A stretch of 64,000 bases of DNA from Methylotenera_A sp040387515 (GCA_040387515.1 JAZKDP010000036.1:11853-75852), one strand, 5' to 3'. Counted from the first letter of the stretch, positions 55,497 through 64,000 are shown. The notes: generated by a model not told the origin, from the letters alone. Numbers and translations: made by a program.

Positions 55497-55575
55497 TCAG
55501 ATTTTTTCTATTAGTCAGTTAGTCAAACTAGCGTAAAATACCATTTTAAGTCATAAACACCCCAATGATAGCAAT

Positions 55576-56025
55576 ATGAGCATCGCCCAAAATAAAAAAG
55601 CCTTTTTTGATTACTTTATCGAAGATAAATACGAAGCCGGTGTTGTGCTGGAAGGCTGGGAAGTTAAAGCCATCCGCGATAACCGTGTCAATCTAAAAGA
55701 AGCCTATGTCATTATTCAACGCGGTGAAATCTACATCATTGGCTGTCATGTCACGCCATTAGGTGCAGCCTCTACGCACGTTCGGCCTGATGCGATTAGA
55801 ACGCGTAAGCTGTTGTTACATAATGAAGAAATTATCAAGCTAATCGAGAAAGTGGACCGCGCAGGTTACACAATTGTGCCGCTGGATATGCATTTTTCCA
55901 AAGGCCGTGTAAAAGTACAAATTGGCTTAGCTAAAGGTAAAAAACAACACGACAAACGTGATACCGAAAAAGCCCGGGATTGGGATCGCGAAAAAGGCCG
56001 CATTATGCGCGCGCATAACAAATAG
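55576..56025 (+). CDS. smpB: SsrA-binding protein SmpB
   Basis: 149 residues; 'NKKAFFDYFIEDKYEAGVVLEGWEVKAIRDNRVNLKEAYV' N-terminal OB fold, 'TRKLLLHNEEI', 'RVKVQIGLAKGKKQHDKR' and the basic C-terminal 'DWDREKGRIMRAHNK' tail that enters the ribosomal A site. SmpB delivers tmRNA to stalled ribosomes. The tmRNA gene follows directly, 100 bp downstream, on the same strand. Confidence 0.97.
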   Translation: MSIAQNKKAFFDYFIEDKYEAGVVLEGWEVKAIRDNRVNLKEAYVIIQRGEIYIIGCHVTPLGAASTHVRPDAIRTRKLLLHNEEIIKLIEKVDRAGYTIVPLDMHFSKGRVKVQIGLAKGKKQHDKRDTEKARDWDREKGRIMRAHNK

Positions 56026-56107
56026 TTTTTTGAACAATTCTCAAGATTCGGAATCAATAGATTACTGTTCAAAAATAAGTTGCAGAGCTAATCAAACCAA
56101 ATCAGCG

Positions 56108-56113
56108 TATAAT
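56108..56113 (+). promoter_or_regulatory. Candidate -10 element of ssrA
   Basis: TATAAT, 14 bp before the first base of mature tmRNA. The -35 is weak, so promoter strength is not predicted. Confidence 0.45.
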
Positions 56114-56126
56114 TGAATTCTGTTTT

Positions 56127-56493
56127 GGGGCTGACCAGGTTTCGACGTGGGTTACAAAGCAGTGCAGGGCATACCGAGGCTCAGATTACCTCGTAAATAC
56201 AGCTGAAACAAGTATAGTCGCAAACGACGAAACTTACGCTCTAGCAGCTTAGTTCTGCTAGACGCTGCACCATCTCTCCCGTGGGGTGGGTGGCCTTAAA
56301 ACCATCGCAGCGTCATTTACACGGGATACGTTTTACGTTGGGTTACTTAGCGTAAAATTAACCTTAAGGTGACTCGTGTGCAAACTGCTTGTCTGTTGGT
56401 GTGTTGCACATTAAATCAAACAACAAGGCTAAGTATGTAGAACTGTCTGTGGAGGATTTGCGGACGCGGGTTCGATTCCCGCCAGCTCCACCA
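56127..56493 (+). ncRNA. ssrA: Transfer-messenger RNA (tmRNA)
   Basis: Starts GGGGCTGACCAGG and ends CCAGCTCCACCA; the 5' GGGGCTG pairs with the 3' CAGCTCC, and the T-arm 'gcgggttcgattcccgc' and CCA are intact. The tag open frame starts at GCA (56220) and reads ANDETYALAA before TAG (56250-56252), the betaproteobacterial-type degradation tag. Pseudoknot regions are GC-rich (for example 56263-56310). Works with SmpB to free stalled ribosomes and mark the peptide for ClpXP. Followed by the terminator at 56528. Confidence 0.97.
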
Positions 56494-56527
56494 TTTTAGT
56501 GTTTCACCTAGTATCAAGAAGTGCCTG

Positions 56528-56561
56528 AAAGCCACATATTTAAACATATGTGGCTTTTTTG
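56528..56561 (+). terminator. Terminator of ssrA
   Basis: 12-bp stem (aaagccacatat / atatgtggcttt), loop of 6, then a T-tract, 35 bp after the tmRNA CCA. Confidence 0.88.
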
Positions 56562-56604
56562 TTTCTCAATAAGCATTAAAAATATTTGCCATCGCTTTTA
56601 CGAA

Positions 56605-57132
56605 TTATTTACTTTCGCATATGACTTTTAATGCATTCAAACTTTCTTCAAATTTGCCGCCAACCATTTTTTCTCTATCAAAGAATAAACACATTAAATT
56701 TGCAATGTAAGGACTATCTCCAAACATCGCATGTGTAACGGTTGTGCTATTGCTTTGAGCTTTTAATGTATATTCAAGCGTGTTAGTTGCCTTAAATGGT
56801 TGAATAAAATCAATTTTCATGATGATTCTGGACGACGGAATAGATTCCAAAATTTCTATGCGACCTTGACCAATCTGCCTATTGCCATTCCATTCATAAA
56901 TCGCACCAACGCCGCTTGGTGGGCCGCTAAAGATACGTCGCATGTTAGGGTCAATTTTTTCCCAAGCAGACCAATTTAGGTGTTGATGTAAATCATTGAT
57001 TACCGGAAATATCTTTTCAGGTGATGCTTGGATATTAACCAAACGCTCTACTCTGAAAGTACTTGGTTTAAAGGACGTAAAAACGAGTAGGGCAATAATA
57101 ATAAATAAAACAATTAAGAGAGCTGTTGCCAT
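56605..57132 (-). CDS. SRPBCC-family (polyketide cyclase-like) protein with N-terminal membrane anchor
   Basis: 175 residues. N-terminal TM helix (about 3-20), then an SRPBCC/START fold: 'FRVERLVNIQASPEKIFPVINDLHQHLNWSAWEKIDPNMRR', 'GVGAIYEWNGN', 'GQGRIEILESIPSSRIIMKIDF'. Such domains hold hydrophobic ligands, but the ligand is unknown. It lies 48 bp downstream of trhO on the same strand, so the two may be co-transcribed. Confidence 0.8.
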   Translation of the reverse strand: MATALLIVLFIIIALLVFTSFKPSTFRVERLVNIQASPEKIFPVINDLHQHLNWSAWEKIDPNMRRIFSGPPSGVGAIYEWNGNRQIGQGRIEILESIPSSRIIMKIDFIQPFKATNTLEYTLKAQSNSTTVTHAMFGDSPYIANLMCLFFDREKMVGGKFEESLNALKVICESK

Positions 57133-57180
57133 GATATTTCTCCCAGTAAAAAATTGTTTCTCAATAAATGATTAATTCAG

Positions 57181-58134
57181 CTATTTTTGTTTCTCACCAA
57201 TATGCGTTGCGCCACGCTTTTTAGCCAATATTACCTGCTTCTGCCTTTCAGTTAAACTGGCGCGCTTTTCTTCACTAATCGTGTTGTAGCAATAGGGGCA
57301 TGAGATGCCTGGTGTATATTCTGCGCTCTGCATTTCAGCTGGCGATAGTGGATGGCGACAGGCGTAACATTGATCAAATTCGCCTACTTCTAAATTGTGT
57401 TTGACGGCTACGCGCTGATCAAATACAAAGCATTCACCTTGCCATAGGCTTTGCGCTTCAGGCACTGTTTCCAGGTATTTTAAAATGCCGCCTTGTAGGT
57501 GATACACCTCTTCAAAGCCTTGATCCATCATGTAGCTGCTGGCTTTTTCGCAACGAATGCCACCAGTGCAAAACATGGCAACTTTTTTATGTTTGGTTTT
57601 ATCTAGGTTTTTTGCCACATATTCTGGGAACTCACGAAATGTTGTAGTTCTGGGATCTATCGCGCCTTTAAATGTGCCAATATCTACTTCGTAATCGTTG
57701 CGTGTATCAATCAAAATCACATCTGGGTCACTGATTAATGCGTTCCAATCTTGTGGTTGTACATAAGTGCCGACTAGTTTGGTTGGGCTAACACCTGCAA
57801 CGCCAAGCGTCACGATTTCTTTTTTTAGTTTTACTTTCATGCGATAAAACGGATGTTCATCGGCAAAAGATTCTTTGTGCTCTAAATCGCTAAAACAACC
57901 ATTGAAAATGGGATCTTCGCGTAAAAATTTGAGTGTTGCTTGAATATCATCAGGCAGCCCAGCAATCGTGCCGTTAATGCCTTCTGCCGCTAGTAAGATT
58001 GTGCCTTTAATATGATGCGCTTCGCAGGCTGCGTGAATAGGTGCTTGAAGGGCTGTGTAGTTAGGCAGGCTAACGAATTTATACAGCGCAGCAGTTAGGT
58101 ATTTTGCTTGGGTCTTGGGTTTTATTTCAGGCAT
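57181..58134 (-). CDS. trhO: tRNA uridine(34) hydroxylase TrhO (YceA, rhodanese domain)
   Basis: 317 residues from the ATG at 58134; a TTG at 58149 is in frame. N-terminal acylphosphatase-like domain ('LLAAEGINGTIAG'), rhodanese domain with the active-site loop 'CTGGIRCEKASSYMM' and 'LIDTRNDYEVDIGTF', and a C-terminal Zn-type Cys cluster ('CYACRHPLSP', 'CPYC'). TrhO makes 5-hydroxyuridine at position 34 of some tRNAs, using oxygen. It is the last gene of the same-strand run after fhcC (48-bp gap) and may be read from the fhc operon. Confidence 0.93.
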   Translation of the reverse strand: MPEIKPKTQAKYLTAALYKFVSLPNYTALQAPIHAACEAHHIKGTILLAAEGINGTIAGLPDDIQATLKFLREDPIFNGCFSDLEHKESFADEHPFYRMKVKLKKEIVTLGVAGVSPTKLVGTYVQPQDWNALISDPDVILIDTRNDYEVDIGTFKGAIDPRTTTFREFPEYVAKNLDKTKHKKVAMFCTGGIRCEKASSYMMDQGFEEVYHLQGGILKYLETVPEAQSLWQGECFVFDQRVAVKHNLEVGEFDQCYACRHPLSPAEMQSAEYTPGISCPYCYNTISEEKRASLTERQKQVILAKKRGATHIGEKQK

Positions 58135-58182
58135 GGTGATACTTAACAATTACTAAAAGAGCTATTTTAACACCTTCAATAA

Positions 58183-58869
58183 TTAAGCAGAAACATTGGT
58201 ATTGCAAATGAGTATTTCGCCGTTGCCATCACATGCTAAATCGCCAGCATAACGTTGTACACGTAAGTTTTTAAGTGCATTAAATGGCGTGCTGAATGCG
58301 TTAAATGATTTAAAAAGTAAGGCTAAAAATGGCAATGTGTGCGTGCCGCAATCTTGAATTGTTGCGTGCAGTTTAGGTGTTTTGGTGAGTAAAATTGTGC
58401 CGCGTTTCATGGCAAATCCGATGTTGTTTCCTGTGTTGCTATAAATGCCGATTGTGCCGGCAATCATACGGCTGCCACAATAATCGCCAGCGTTGCCATC
58501 AATTAAAATTAAGCCGCGCCGCATTTGATCACCAACACGATCATTAGCATTGCCATGGCAAATGATATTGCCACCACGCATATTTGCACCTAAAAAATCG
58601 CCACAATCACCTTCAATGGTGATTTGCCCGTGCGACATTTTATGACCAATATAATCCAGTTGATGATGCGTGTTTTTGAAAATAATATGATTGGTGTCAG
58701 TACCTGAAATATCAAAAAAGTCGCCGATTTTTGCTGAGTTTTTAATGTTAAGTAGGCTTAAGTTTTCAATTTGAGCGGCAGTTAAGTTAGCCAAAATGTT
58801 AGGCGTTAAGCGGCGACAATCAATGTTGTGCGCTGAGTCTGATTTAGGCGTGAATGTGAGCGCACTCAT
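58183..58869 (-). CDS. fhcC: Formyltransferase/hydrolase complex subunit C
   Basis: 228 residues built of beta-helix repeats typical of FwdC/FhcC and glutamate synthase C-domains: 'SHGQITIEGDCGDFLGANMRGGNIICHGNANDRVGDQMRRGLI'-type turns with repeating G-x-x-G-x-x-M/L-x-x-G (about 80-150). In the Methylobacterium complex FhcC binds the polyglutamate chain of methylofuran. Its start overlaps the fhcD stop by four bases (ATGA). Confidence 0.93.
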   Translation of the reverse strand: MSALTFTPKSDSAHNIDCRRLTPNILANLTAAQIENLSLLNIKNSAKIGDFFDISGTDTNHIIFKNTHHQLDYIGHKMSHGQITIEGDCGDFLGANMRGGNIICHGNANDRVGDQMRRGLILIDGNAGDYCGSRMIAGTIGIYSNTGNNIGFAMKRGTILLTKTPKLHATIQDCGTHTLPFLALLFKSFNAFSTPFNALKNLRVQRYAGDLACDGNGEILICNTNVSA

Positions 58870-59774
58870 GATGAAGCGACACTCATAATTTCATGCAATT
58901 TAAAATGATGCGGGCCCAGCTTTCCGCCATAATTACCTGCAGAAATGCGCTTTACGCCACTGACTTCACCTAAGTCGCAAATGGCTTGGATGCCTACGCG
59001 CATGGATGTTGCGATGTCATCAAATGTTAGGCCGTCAATCACAATTTCCATCACGCTTTCAATGTCGTCACTTAATTCACTATTCACCAAACCTTTCAAT
59101 GTTGGGCAAAAAGCATCATTGCTTGAGGCGAACATTTTCGGGTATTTGCTGCCCACTTTAGAGCCGGAACGCACCACACCACCAGGAAACGGCATGATGA
59201 CATTGGGTACTTTTTTCATGGCTTCAATCGCGGTTTCTGCTGCGTGCAATGCAGCGGGTTGTGAGGTGGCTAAAATCAAAAAGTTACCACCACCAATCGC
59301 ACGTACCATGCCAGTGGTTTCTTCGGTGAGAAATTCGCCGTCCATTACAGGGATGCGCCAGTATCTTTTACCATTTATCAGTTTGGATGTTTGATAACCA
59401 TCACCAAAATAGCGCAAATGTTTGCCTAAACTGATTTGATCATCAGATTCAATGCCTGCAAACGCAGCGGCGGTAGGGCAGGTTAGAATACATTGCCCCA
59501 TGCGGGTTTCCAACTGTTGCATTAATACTTTGCTGCCCATCGCAAACATTAAAACGCTGACACCTAGTCTGCCATCTGGCGTTTCATCTGCCGATAATTC
59601 CCGCTCAACTCCTGCCTCAACGCCACAACCAATCACACTGGTGGCAAAACCTGTCATGGCATTAGCTGCGTGATAAGCCCATTTATGGTTGAGTGCCGTG
59701 ATAATCACGCGCGTGCCGCGCATATTGAATGCTTCGGCAAAGGTGTCATCAATTTTAATGGAGTTAATAATCAT
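58866..59774 (-). CDS. fhcD: Formylmethanofuran:H4MPT formyltransferase (subunit D)
   Basis: 302 residues, the length of archaeal Ftr. 'DTFAEAFNMRGTRVIITA', 'HAANAMTGFATSVIGCGVEAGVE', 'TPDGRLGVSVLMF', 'GNFLILATSQPAALHAAETAIEAM' and 'PFPGGVVRSGSKVGSKY' are Ftr blocks. It moves the formyl group between methenyl-derived formyl-H4MPT and the methylofuran-type cofactor. Overlaps fhcC by four bases, 12 bp after fhcA. Confidence 0.95.
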   Translation of the reverse strand: MIINSIKIDDTFAEAFNMRGTRVIITALNHKWAYHAANAMTGFATSVIGCGVEAGVERELSADETPDGRLGVSVLMFAMGSKVLMQQLETRMGQCILTCPTAAAFAGIESDDQISLGKHLRYFGDGYQTSKLINGKRYWRIPVMDGEFLTEETTGMVRAIGGGNFLILATSQPAALHAAETAIEAMKKVPNVIMPFPGGVVRSGSKVGSKYPKMFASSNDAFCPTLKGLVNSELSDDIESVMEIVIDGLTFDDIATSMRVGIQAICDLGEVSGVKRISAGNYGGKLGPHHFKLHEIMSVASS

Positions 59775-59786
59775 GATATTTACGGA

Positions 59787-61448
59787 TTAATTCGTGTGAG
59801 TGATGATGCCACCACGGCCATCTTCGGCAATTTCATCATTGGATATTTTAAAGTTATCTAATTGAATCGTATGGTATTTATCGAAATATTGTTTTAAATC
59901 TTGTTCAACATCAATATCAAATGCAGGTTTTGCAGTGTGCGTTTTACCCCAAACTACTTTGACTACTTTGCCATCTTTTACAACCAATTCACCATCTTTA
60001 AATACGTAATCAGGCTTGGCAAACATCGCTTCGCGGTCAGGTTGGTCGGTGTAAATTGTAATATCTGCCGCTGCGCCAACGCCTAAATAGCCGCGATCAT
60101 TTAAGCCGATTAATTTAGCCGCGCCTGCACGCGTCATAATGGCGATTTCATACAGGCTATATTCGCGATCTAAACTGGTTAAGTTACTCATCGCTTGCGC
60201 ATCTAAGTTAAGTTTGGCAAAAGCTTCATTTCTAAAGCTTTTATCCATCAGCAAGCGAATCAAATGAGGATAGCTTGTAAACGGCGCGCCATTTGGATGA
60301 TCAGTCGTTAAAAAGATGCGCCACGGGTCTTCAACTGACAGAAAGATTTCCAATCCAATCGCCCATTGCAGTGCGTTTACATAATTTTGATCACGATATT
60401 TAAACGGCACCACGCCACAGCCCGCATCGCATTCAATATCCATAATCACTGATTTTTTGGGATTCGCGAATTTGGCGTTTAGATGTTGCATCATGCTATC
60501 GCCTGATGCCGTCACCGTTTGCCCGAAAAGGATTTGCCCAACATCAGCGGTGATGTGTTTATTGTTATTCAGCGCTTCTGAGATTTGCGCCGCGGCGGAT
60601 GAGAATTTTTTGTCGCCTTCAGTGCCGTAACTGTGAAATTGAATATGCGTCAAATGCATGGGCACGCCGTCAGACGCAACCATGGTATTCAACGTAGTTT
60701 CAAAATTTCCTGCGGCGCCCAAGTTGTTGCAATGTACATGCAAAGGCTTGGCGATGCCTAAATCATGCACTGCACGACTTAAACTTTTTAGAATTTGGCG
60801 TGGTGAAATTTGGTAATGACTATGATTTTCGTCTAAATCTAATCGGCGTTGATTGAATTTAAATGCCGAAATTCCGCCAGGGTTAACCACTTTAATGCCA
60901 ATTGCTTGTGTCGCGTGCAATGTCCATGCAACGTAGTCATTAATCACTTTTTGGTCGGCATTGCTACTTAAAAGGCGCAAAAAGTAATCGTCATTGCCGA
61001 GCATGGCGTAGCCGCCTTTGTCTATCATCGGCGTGTCAGCCATTTCAAGATGCGCTTGGCGGGCGTTAATCGGCAAAATCGCTGGCTCAAAAGCAGCGGT
61101 ATAACCCATTTCAATGTATCTAAAGCCAGTGTCACTGGTGTTGGGCGTTGCATGATGGCTGCAATTTGGCGTACAAATATGCGCCTCTGGCTCGCTGTAG
61201 TTTTTGTTTTCTTGAAATTCTGGCAACATCATGCGCGCAATATTGACCTTGCCGCCGCCGATATGGCTGTGCATATCAATCGCGCCAGCCATCACAATTT
61301 TTCCAGTTAAATCAAAAGTTTGATTGATTTTTTCATGGCTGGCTGGCTTGGCAATAATTTTACCATCGCGAATATAAATATCCTGTACAACACCATCTGC
61401 ACCCATGACTGGACAGTAAATTCTGCCATTTTTTAAATGTGTAATCAC
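59787..61448 (-). CDS. fhcA: Formyltransferase/hydrolase complex subunit A (FwdA-like amidohydrolase)
   Basis: 553 residues from a GTG at 61448 (GTGA overlap with fhcB). Metal-dependent amidohydrolase: 'GAIDMHSHIGGGKVNIARMM' (H-x-H), 'LHVHCNNLGAAGNFE', 'LTHIQFHSYG' and 'TTDHPNGAPF' hold the metal ligands. FhcA hydrolyses formylmethylofuran to formate, the last step of the formaldehyde-oxidising H4MPT path. Unlike archaeal FwdA there is no electron-transfer partner here, as expected of the bacterial hydrolase. Confidence 0.95.
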   Translation of the reverse strand: MITHLKNGRIYCPVMGADGVVQDIYIRDGKIIAKPASHEKINQTFDLTGKIVMAGAIDMHSHIGGGKVNIARMMLPEFQENKNYSEPEAHICTPNCSHHATPNTSDTGFRYIEMGYTAAFEPAILPINARQAHLEMADTPMIDKGGYAMLGNDDYFLRLLSSNADQKVINDYVAWTLHATQAIGIKVVNPGGISAFKFNQRRLDLDENHSHYQISPRQILKSLSRAVHDLGIAKPLHVHCNNLGAAGNFETTLNTMVASDGVPMHLTHIQFHSYGTEGDKKFSSAAAQISEALNNNKHITADVGQILFGQTVTASGDSMMQHLNAKFANPKKSVIMDIECDAGCGVVPFKYRDQNYVNALQWAIGLEIFLSVEDPWRIFLTTDHPNGAPFTSYPHLIRLLMDKSFRNEAFAKLNLDAQAMSNLTSLDREYSLYEIAIMTRAGAAKLIGLNDRGYLGVGAAADITIYTDQPDREAMFAKPDYVFKDGELVVKDGKVVKVVWGKTHTAKPAFDIDVEQDLKQYFDKYHTIQLDNFKISNDEIAEDGRGGIITHTN

Positions 61449-62653
61449 TTAAGCAAAGCCTCAATCTTGCGCGCAACTTCACTTAATGTCGGCAAATTAT
61501 TATCACGTACTTTTTTTAATGGCAGAATCACAGCTGAATCCACTCTAAATAATGTGCCGCCGCAATCTAAGCCGGGTGTGGCAATGGGGATAAATACATC
61601 AGGTATTTGTTCAAATTTTGTATTGGCATTGCCCAAAAAAATCAAAGGAAAATCTGTTTTTTCTGGCAATTTTTTAGCGTTAAAACTGTTTATCCATACG
61701 ATTGTATCGTGATTAAATTTATCATCATTCAAACTAAAGCCACTTAACCAAGTATTGGCGTTGTTGGCAGATGTGTCGCCATCGCTGCCACCTAATGACA
61801 AGCCAGCCGCGCGGCCAGTTTGATTATTCAGCAATGCTACGGATTCTGTAATACTTTGAATCGTTAACGCTGCATGCGGAAAATCTAAATCTTTCGCAAC
61901 CCAAGCAAGCACAGCGTATTTGGCTTGTTTTAATTTGTCAGAAATCGCCAATAAATCACTGATTTGAATACCCGCTACACTTTGCGCTTTAAGATTTTTT
62001 CCAGCGATTAAAGCGCGCAAAACCGCTAATACTTCAGGCAAATCAGACTGGTTGCAATTGATTGATACTGGTTGTCTGCCGTCTGGCGAAGTGCCCGCTT
62101 TGGTGTTGAGATTTTCGCCAATATAAATTACTTCACGTTGTTTGGAGTTTGTAAACAAGGCATCAGCATTCGGGTTACTTAACCATATAAAACGCTCAAA
62201 AAATCGCGTATTGTGCGAAACGATATCTGTGCCAATACACACAATTACATCCGCGCGATTTTTTACTTCACTCAGAGTCGTCGTTTGCCAGCCTGAGCTT
62301 TGTAATACCGCCATATTGCGCGCCATGCTTTGTGCATTTATGTGCTGTAAATTGCCATTGGTTTTATTCGCCAAACTATAAATGGCACGAAAGCCCTGCA
62401 CATCCGTACTTAAGCCTGCAAATAAAGGTTTTGTGCTGGCTTTTAATAAGCTTGCGACGTGTGAAATTGCTTGTTTTAAAGTTACAGATTCACCATTAAT
62501 TTTTGGTGAATTATCACTTAAAGGTTGCTCAAAAAACTGGATACTTTTTGGACAGGCAGTATTTAAAACCTTGATGTGTGATTGTTTATTTTCAATGAAT
62601 ACATCGTCGCATAACAAACCACAAGCTGGGCAGGTGGCGACTATTGTTTTCAT
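61445..62653 (-). CDS. fhcB: Formyltransferase/hydrolase complex subunit B (FwdB-like, non-redox)
   Basis: 402 residues from the ATG at 62653, which has AAGG five bases upstream; earlier in-frame ATG at 62692 has no site. 'CPACGLLCDDVFIEN' opens the protein, then 'VIVCIGTDIVSHNTRFFERF' and 'LGGSDGDTSANNANTWLSG'. Archaeal FwdB carries the tungsten/molybdenum pterin and an active-site Cys/Sec; the bacterial subunit is structural and has no need of them. First gene of fhcBADC; promoter lies between this gene and the divergent DUF2721 gene. Confidence 0.93.
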   Translation of the reverse strand: MKTIVATCPACGLLCDDVFIENKQSHIKVLNTACPKSIQFFEQPLSDNSPKINGESVTLKQAISHVASLLKASTKPLFAGLSTDVQGFRAIYSLANKTNGNLQHINAQSMARNMAVLQSSGWQTTTLSEVKNRADVIVCIGTDIVSHNTRFFERFIWLSNPNADALFTNSKQREVIYIGENLNTKAGTSPDGRQPVSINCNQSDLPEVLAVLRALIAGKNLKAQSVAGIQISDLLAISDKLKQAKYAVLAWVAKDLDFPHAALTIQSITESVALLNNQTGRAAGLSLGGSDGDTSANNANTWLSGFSLNDDKFNHDTIVWINSFNAKKLPEKTDFPLIFLGNANTKFEQIPDVFIPIATPGLDCGGTLFRVDSAVILPLKKVRDNNLPTLSEVARKIEALLK

Positions 62654-62804
62654 ATTACCTTGTGTGTTCACGTTATCTTGCTTTATTTCCATGATGAGAT
62701 TTTGCCACAATTCGTGCCGGACATGCTTTTGATTTTCATGCTTTTAACTTTCAAGCGATACCGTTAAAATGGGTTTAGTCCATTATTTTGAACACAAAAA
62801 GCAT

Positions 62805-63260
62805 ATGCAAATTATTACCGAAAATTTAACCAACGTCGCACATGTGATTCAATTAGCCGTTGCACCTGTGTTTTTGCTAACCGGCATCGGCGCCATTTTA
62901 AGCGTACTTACAGGCCGACTTGGTCGAATAGTTGACCGTTATAGAGTGCTAAACGAAGCGGAGATTGCATTACCGCAAAACAAATCAAACGAGTTGTCCA
63001 TATTGTCTGTTCGCGCATCGTGGGTGCATTGGGCGATTACGTTGTGCACCGCATCTGCTTTGTTTGTTTCGCTGGTGATTGGGGCTTTATTTATGGGTGC
63101 AGTGGTCAACATCAACCCATCGCGCATCGTTTCAATTTTATTTATTGTCACCATGGCAAGCTTGGTTGTTGGTTTAGGCTGTTTTTTACGTGAGATATTT
63201 TTATCAGTACATATTTTTGATTTGAAAAAAGACAGTACAGAAAAATCACTAAAACCTTAA
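62805..63260 (+). CDS. DUF2721 membrane protein
   Basis: 151 residues from the ATG at 62805; the frame opens at an ATG at 62769. Three TM segments: 'IQLAVAPVFLLTGIGAILSVL' (about 15-35), about 78-100 and about 112-130, with the DUF2721 motif 'RLGRIVDRYRVL' after the first. Family of unknown role; start choice is by the usual family length. The shared 150-bp region with fhcB holds both promoters. Terminator at 63287. Confidence 0.8.
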   Translation: MQIITENLTNVAHVIQLAVAPVFLLTGIGAILSVLTGRLGRIVDRYRVLNEAEIALPQNKSNELSILSVRASWVHWAITLCTASALFVSLVIGALFMGAVVNINPSRIVSILFIVTMASLVVGLGCFLREIFLSVHIFDLKKDSTEKSLKP

Positions 63261-63286
63261 AAGCTAAACTTTAAGTTTAGTGAATC

Positions 63287-63311
63287 AAAAAAAGAGGCCG
63301 TAGCCTCTTTT
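63287..63311. terminator. Bidirectional terminator
   Basis: A-rich stem aaaagaggc-cgta-gcctctttt between convergent DUF2721 and DUF5666-like genes. Confidence 0.85.
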
Positions 63312-63331
63312 CTATATAACAAACTCAGTGA

Positions 63332-63637
63332 TTATTTTTTGCCACATTTAACTGGTTTAGCAGATTCGATCTCTTTCACCACACCTTTTTTGTGCTCAAC
63401 TTCCACACATGAGCCTACAACCAATGGGCCGTGATCATTATCAATTTCTGTTTTATCCGTGACTTCTACTTGCTGACCACTAATAACCCAAATGCCAGGA
63501 TTTTCAGCTGGGCGACTTTCGATTGATCCGTAAAACTGTTCGTCGGCAAAGGCTGGGCTGCTTAATGCGAAGCAGCTAGCTGCAATTAATAAGCCTGATT
63601 TTAATGAAAAAAGTGAATCAGTTTTTGTAGTATTCAT
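63332..63637 (-). CDS. Secreted DUF5666-like small protein
   Basis: 101 residues. Signal peptide about 1-31 (SPAFA/D). The mature part 'GSIESRPAENPGIWVISGQQVEVTDKTEID...LVVGSCVEVEHKKGVVKEIES' follows the DUF5666 pattern of an OB-like strand pair with G-V-x-V-x. Role unknown. Its 304-bp upstream region is shared with ndk and has a 17-bp palindrome at 63671-63687. Confidence 0.7.
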   Translation of the reverse strand: MNTTKTDSLFSLKSGLLIAASCFALSSPAFADEQFYGSIESRPAENPGIWVISGQQVEVTDKTEIDNDHGPLVVGSCVEVEHKKGVVKEIESAKPVKCGKK

Positions 63638-63941
63638 ATCATTCTCCTAATTTAAGCTGCGAAGTCCGTTTTCAGTTTGAAACTGAAGCGTGATATGAAT
63701 GTTAGTCAGCACTGCCTATGTTGCGTATAGGATAGATGCGGATTGTTACGTAGGACTTGATGAAGTAATTAAGATTAAGTTTGAAGCAATAAATAGACAG
63801 AGCATACTTTTAAGCCTTTATAGCTAGAAAAGGTTTTTTATAGCGTGACATTGTTTTTTGTGGTTTATCAAATCCGTCAAAAATGCTAAAATCTGCACCT
63901 TTCTAAGTAGTTCATTTAATTATTAATTTTTGGAGTTTCAA
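63638..63941. other. Non-coding divergent region before ndk
   Basis: No gene. Contains the palindrome 63671-63687 (ttcagttt-g-aaactgaa), a weaker inverted repeat at about 63713-63730 (cctat...atagg), and an AT-rich -10-like element (gctaaaat) near 63886 for ndk. No terminator or RNA gene is evident. Confidence 0.4.
63671..63687. promoter_or_regulatory. 17-bp perfect palindrome upstream of the DUF5666-like gene
   Basis: 8-bp arms ttcagttt / aaactgaa with one base between, 34 bp before the minus-strand start codon. Possible operator; could also form a small hairpin in the 5' leader. Confidence 0.4.
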
Positions 63942-64000
63942 ATGGCAGTAGAACGCACCCTTAGCATTATCAAACCAGACGCAGTGGCAAAAAACGTAAT
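63942..64000 (+). CDS. ndk: Nucleoside diphosphate kinase, first 19 codons (3' end outside window)
   Basis: ATG at 63942 with GGAG upstream; 'MAVERTLSIIKPDAVAKNV' is the Ndk N-terminus. The enzyme equilibrates NTPs and NDPs through a phospho-histidine. The catalytic His lies beyond the window. Confidence 0.93.
   Translation, partial: MAVERTLSIIKPDAVAKNV

Overview
The window looks like chromosome from a low-GC methylotrophic betaproteobacterium, most likely Methylophilaceae (Methylotenera-like). The main evidence is a complete fhcB-A-D-C operon (formyltransferase/hydrolase complex of the tetrahydromethanopterin C1 pathway), a tmRNA with the betaproteobacterial-type tag ANDETYALAA, a Pil-Chp chemosensory cluster and AT-rich intergenic DNA. 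The assignment is inference from gene content; no database search was run. No rRNA, tRNA, CRISPR array, intact insertion sequence or prophage was found.

Layout: 1-2.3 kb, the 3' end of hrpA, a TonB-like protein with an unfamiliar C-terminus, and an MliC-type lipoprotein. 2.3-5.3 kb, a metal-homeostasis cluster: two COG0523/CobW GTPases and a Fur-family (probably Zur) regulator, with two related palindromes between them. 5.5-9.9 kb, an RNase II-like protein, a spermidine-synthase-like protein, an RlmL-type RNA methyltransferase and a MazG-like pyrophosphatase. 9.9-11.8 kb, tpx and a FIST sensor protein. 12.0-20.8 kb, pilG-pilH-pilI-pilJ-chpA (twitching/type IV pilus chemosensory system). 20.9-26.8 kb, dnaE-accA-tilS. 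26.9-30.9 kb, a tesA-like SGNH hydrolase divergent from ybbA-ybbP. 30.9-35.0 kb, a TonB-dependent receptor preceded by a sigma-54 promoter and tandem palindromes, followed by a sigma-54 activator. 35.2-39.2 kb, purT, a truncated hemoglobin, a decayed sensor-kinase/receiver pseudogene and a PAS-GGDEF-EAL protein. 39.2-42.6 kb, two DEAD-box helicases. 42.9-51.5 kb, typA, an ABC-F protein (YbiT), a nitroreductase, a GreB-like factor, a lipoprotein, guaA and guaB. 51.7-54.7 kb, a DUF4124 protein, a secreted cupin and an HTH-PAS-PAS protein, the last two divergent around a 31-bp perfect palindrome. 54.7-56.5 kb, ratB-ratA divergent from smpB-ssrA. 56.6-64 kb, an SRPBCC protein, trhO, the fhc operon, two small envelope proteins and the first codons of ndk.

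Most of the window is conserved housekeeping DNA. The most interesting parts are regulatory: an apparently self-contained sigma-54 module (upstream sites, -24/-12 promoter, TonB receptor, activator with a GAFTNA instead of GAFTGA loop), the palindromes beside the Zur/CobW cluster, and the large palindrome between the cupin and HTH-PAS genes. These are predictions from sequence pattern and gene neighbourhood.
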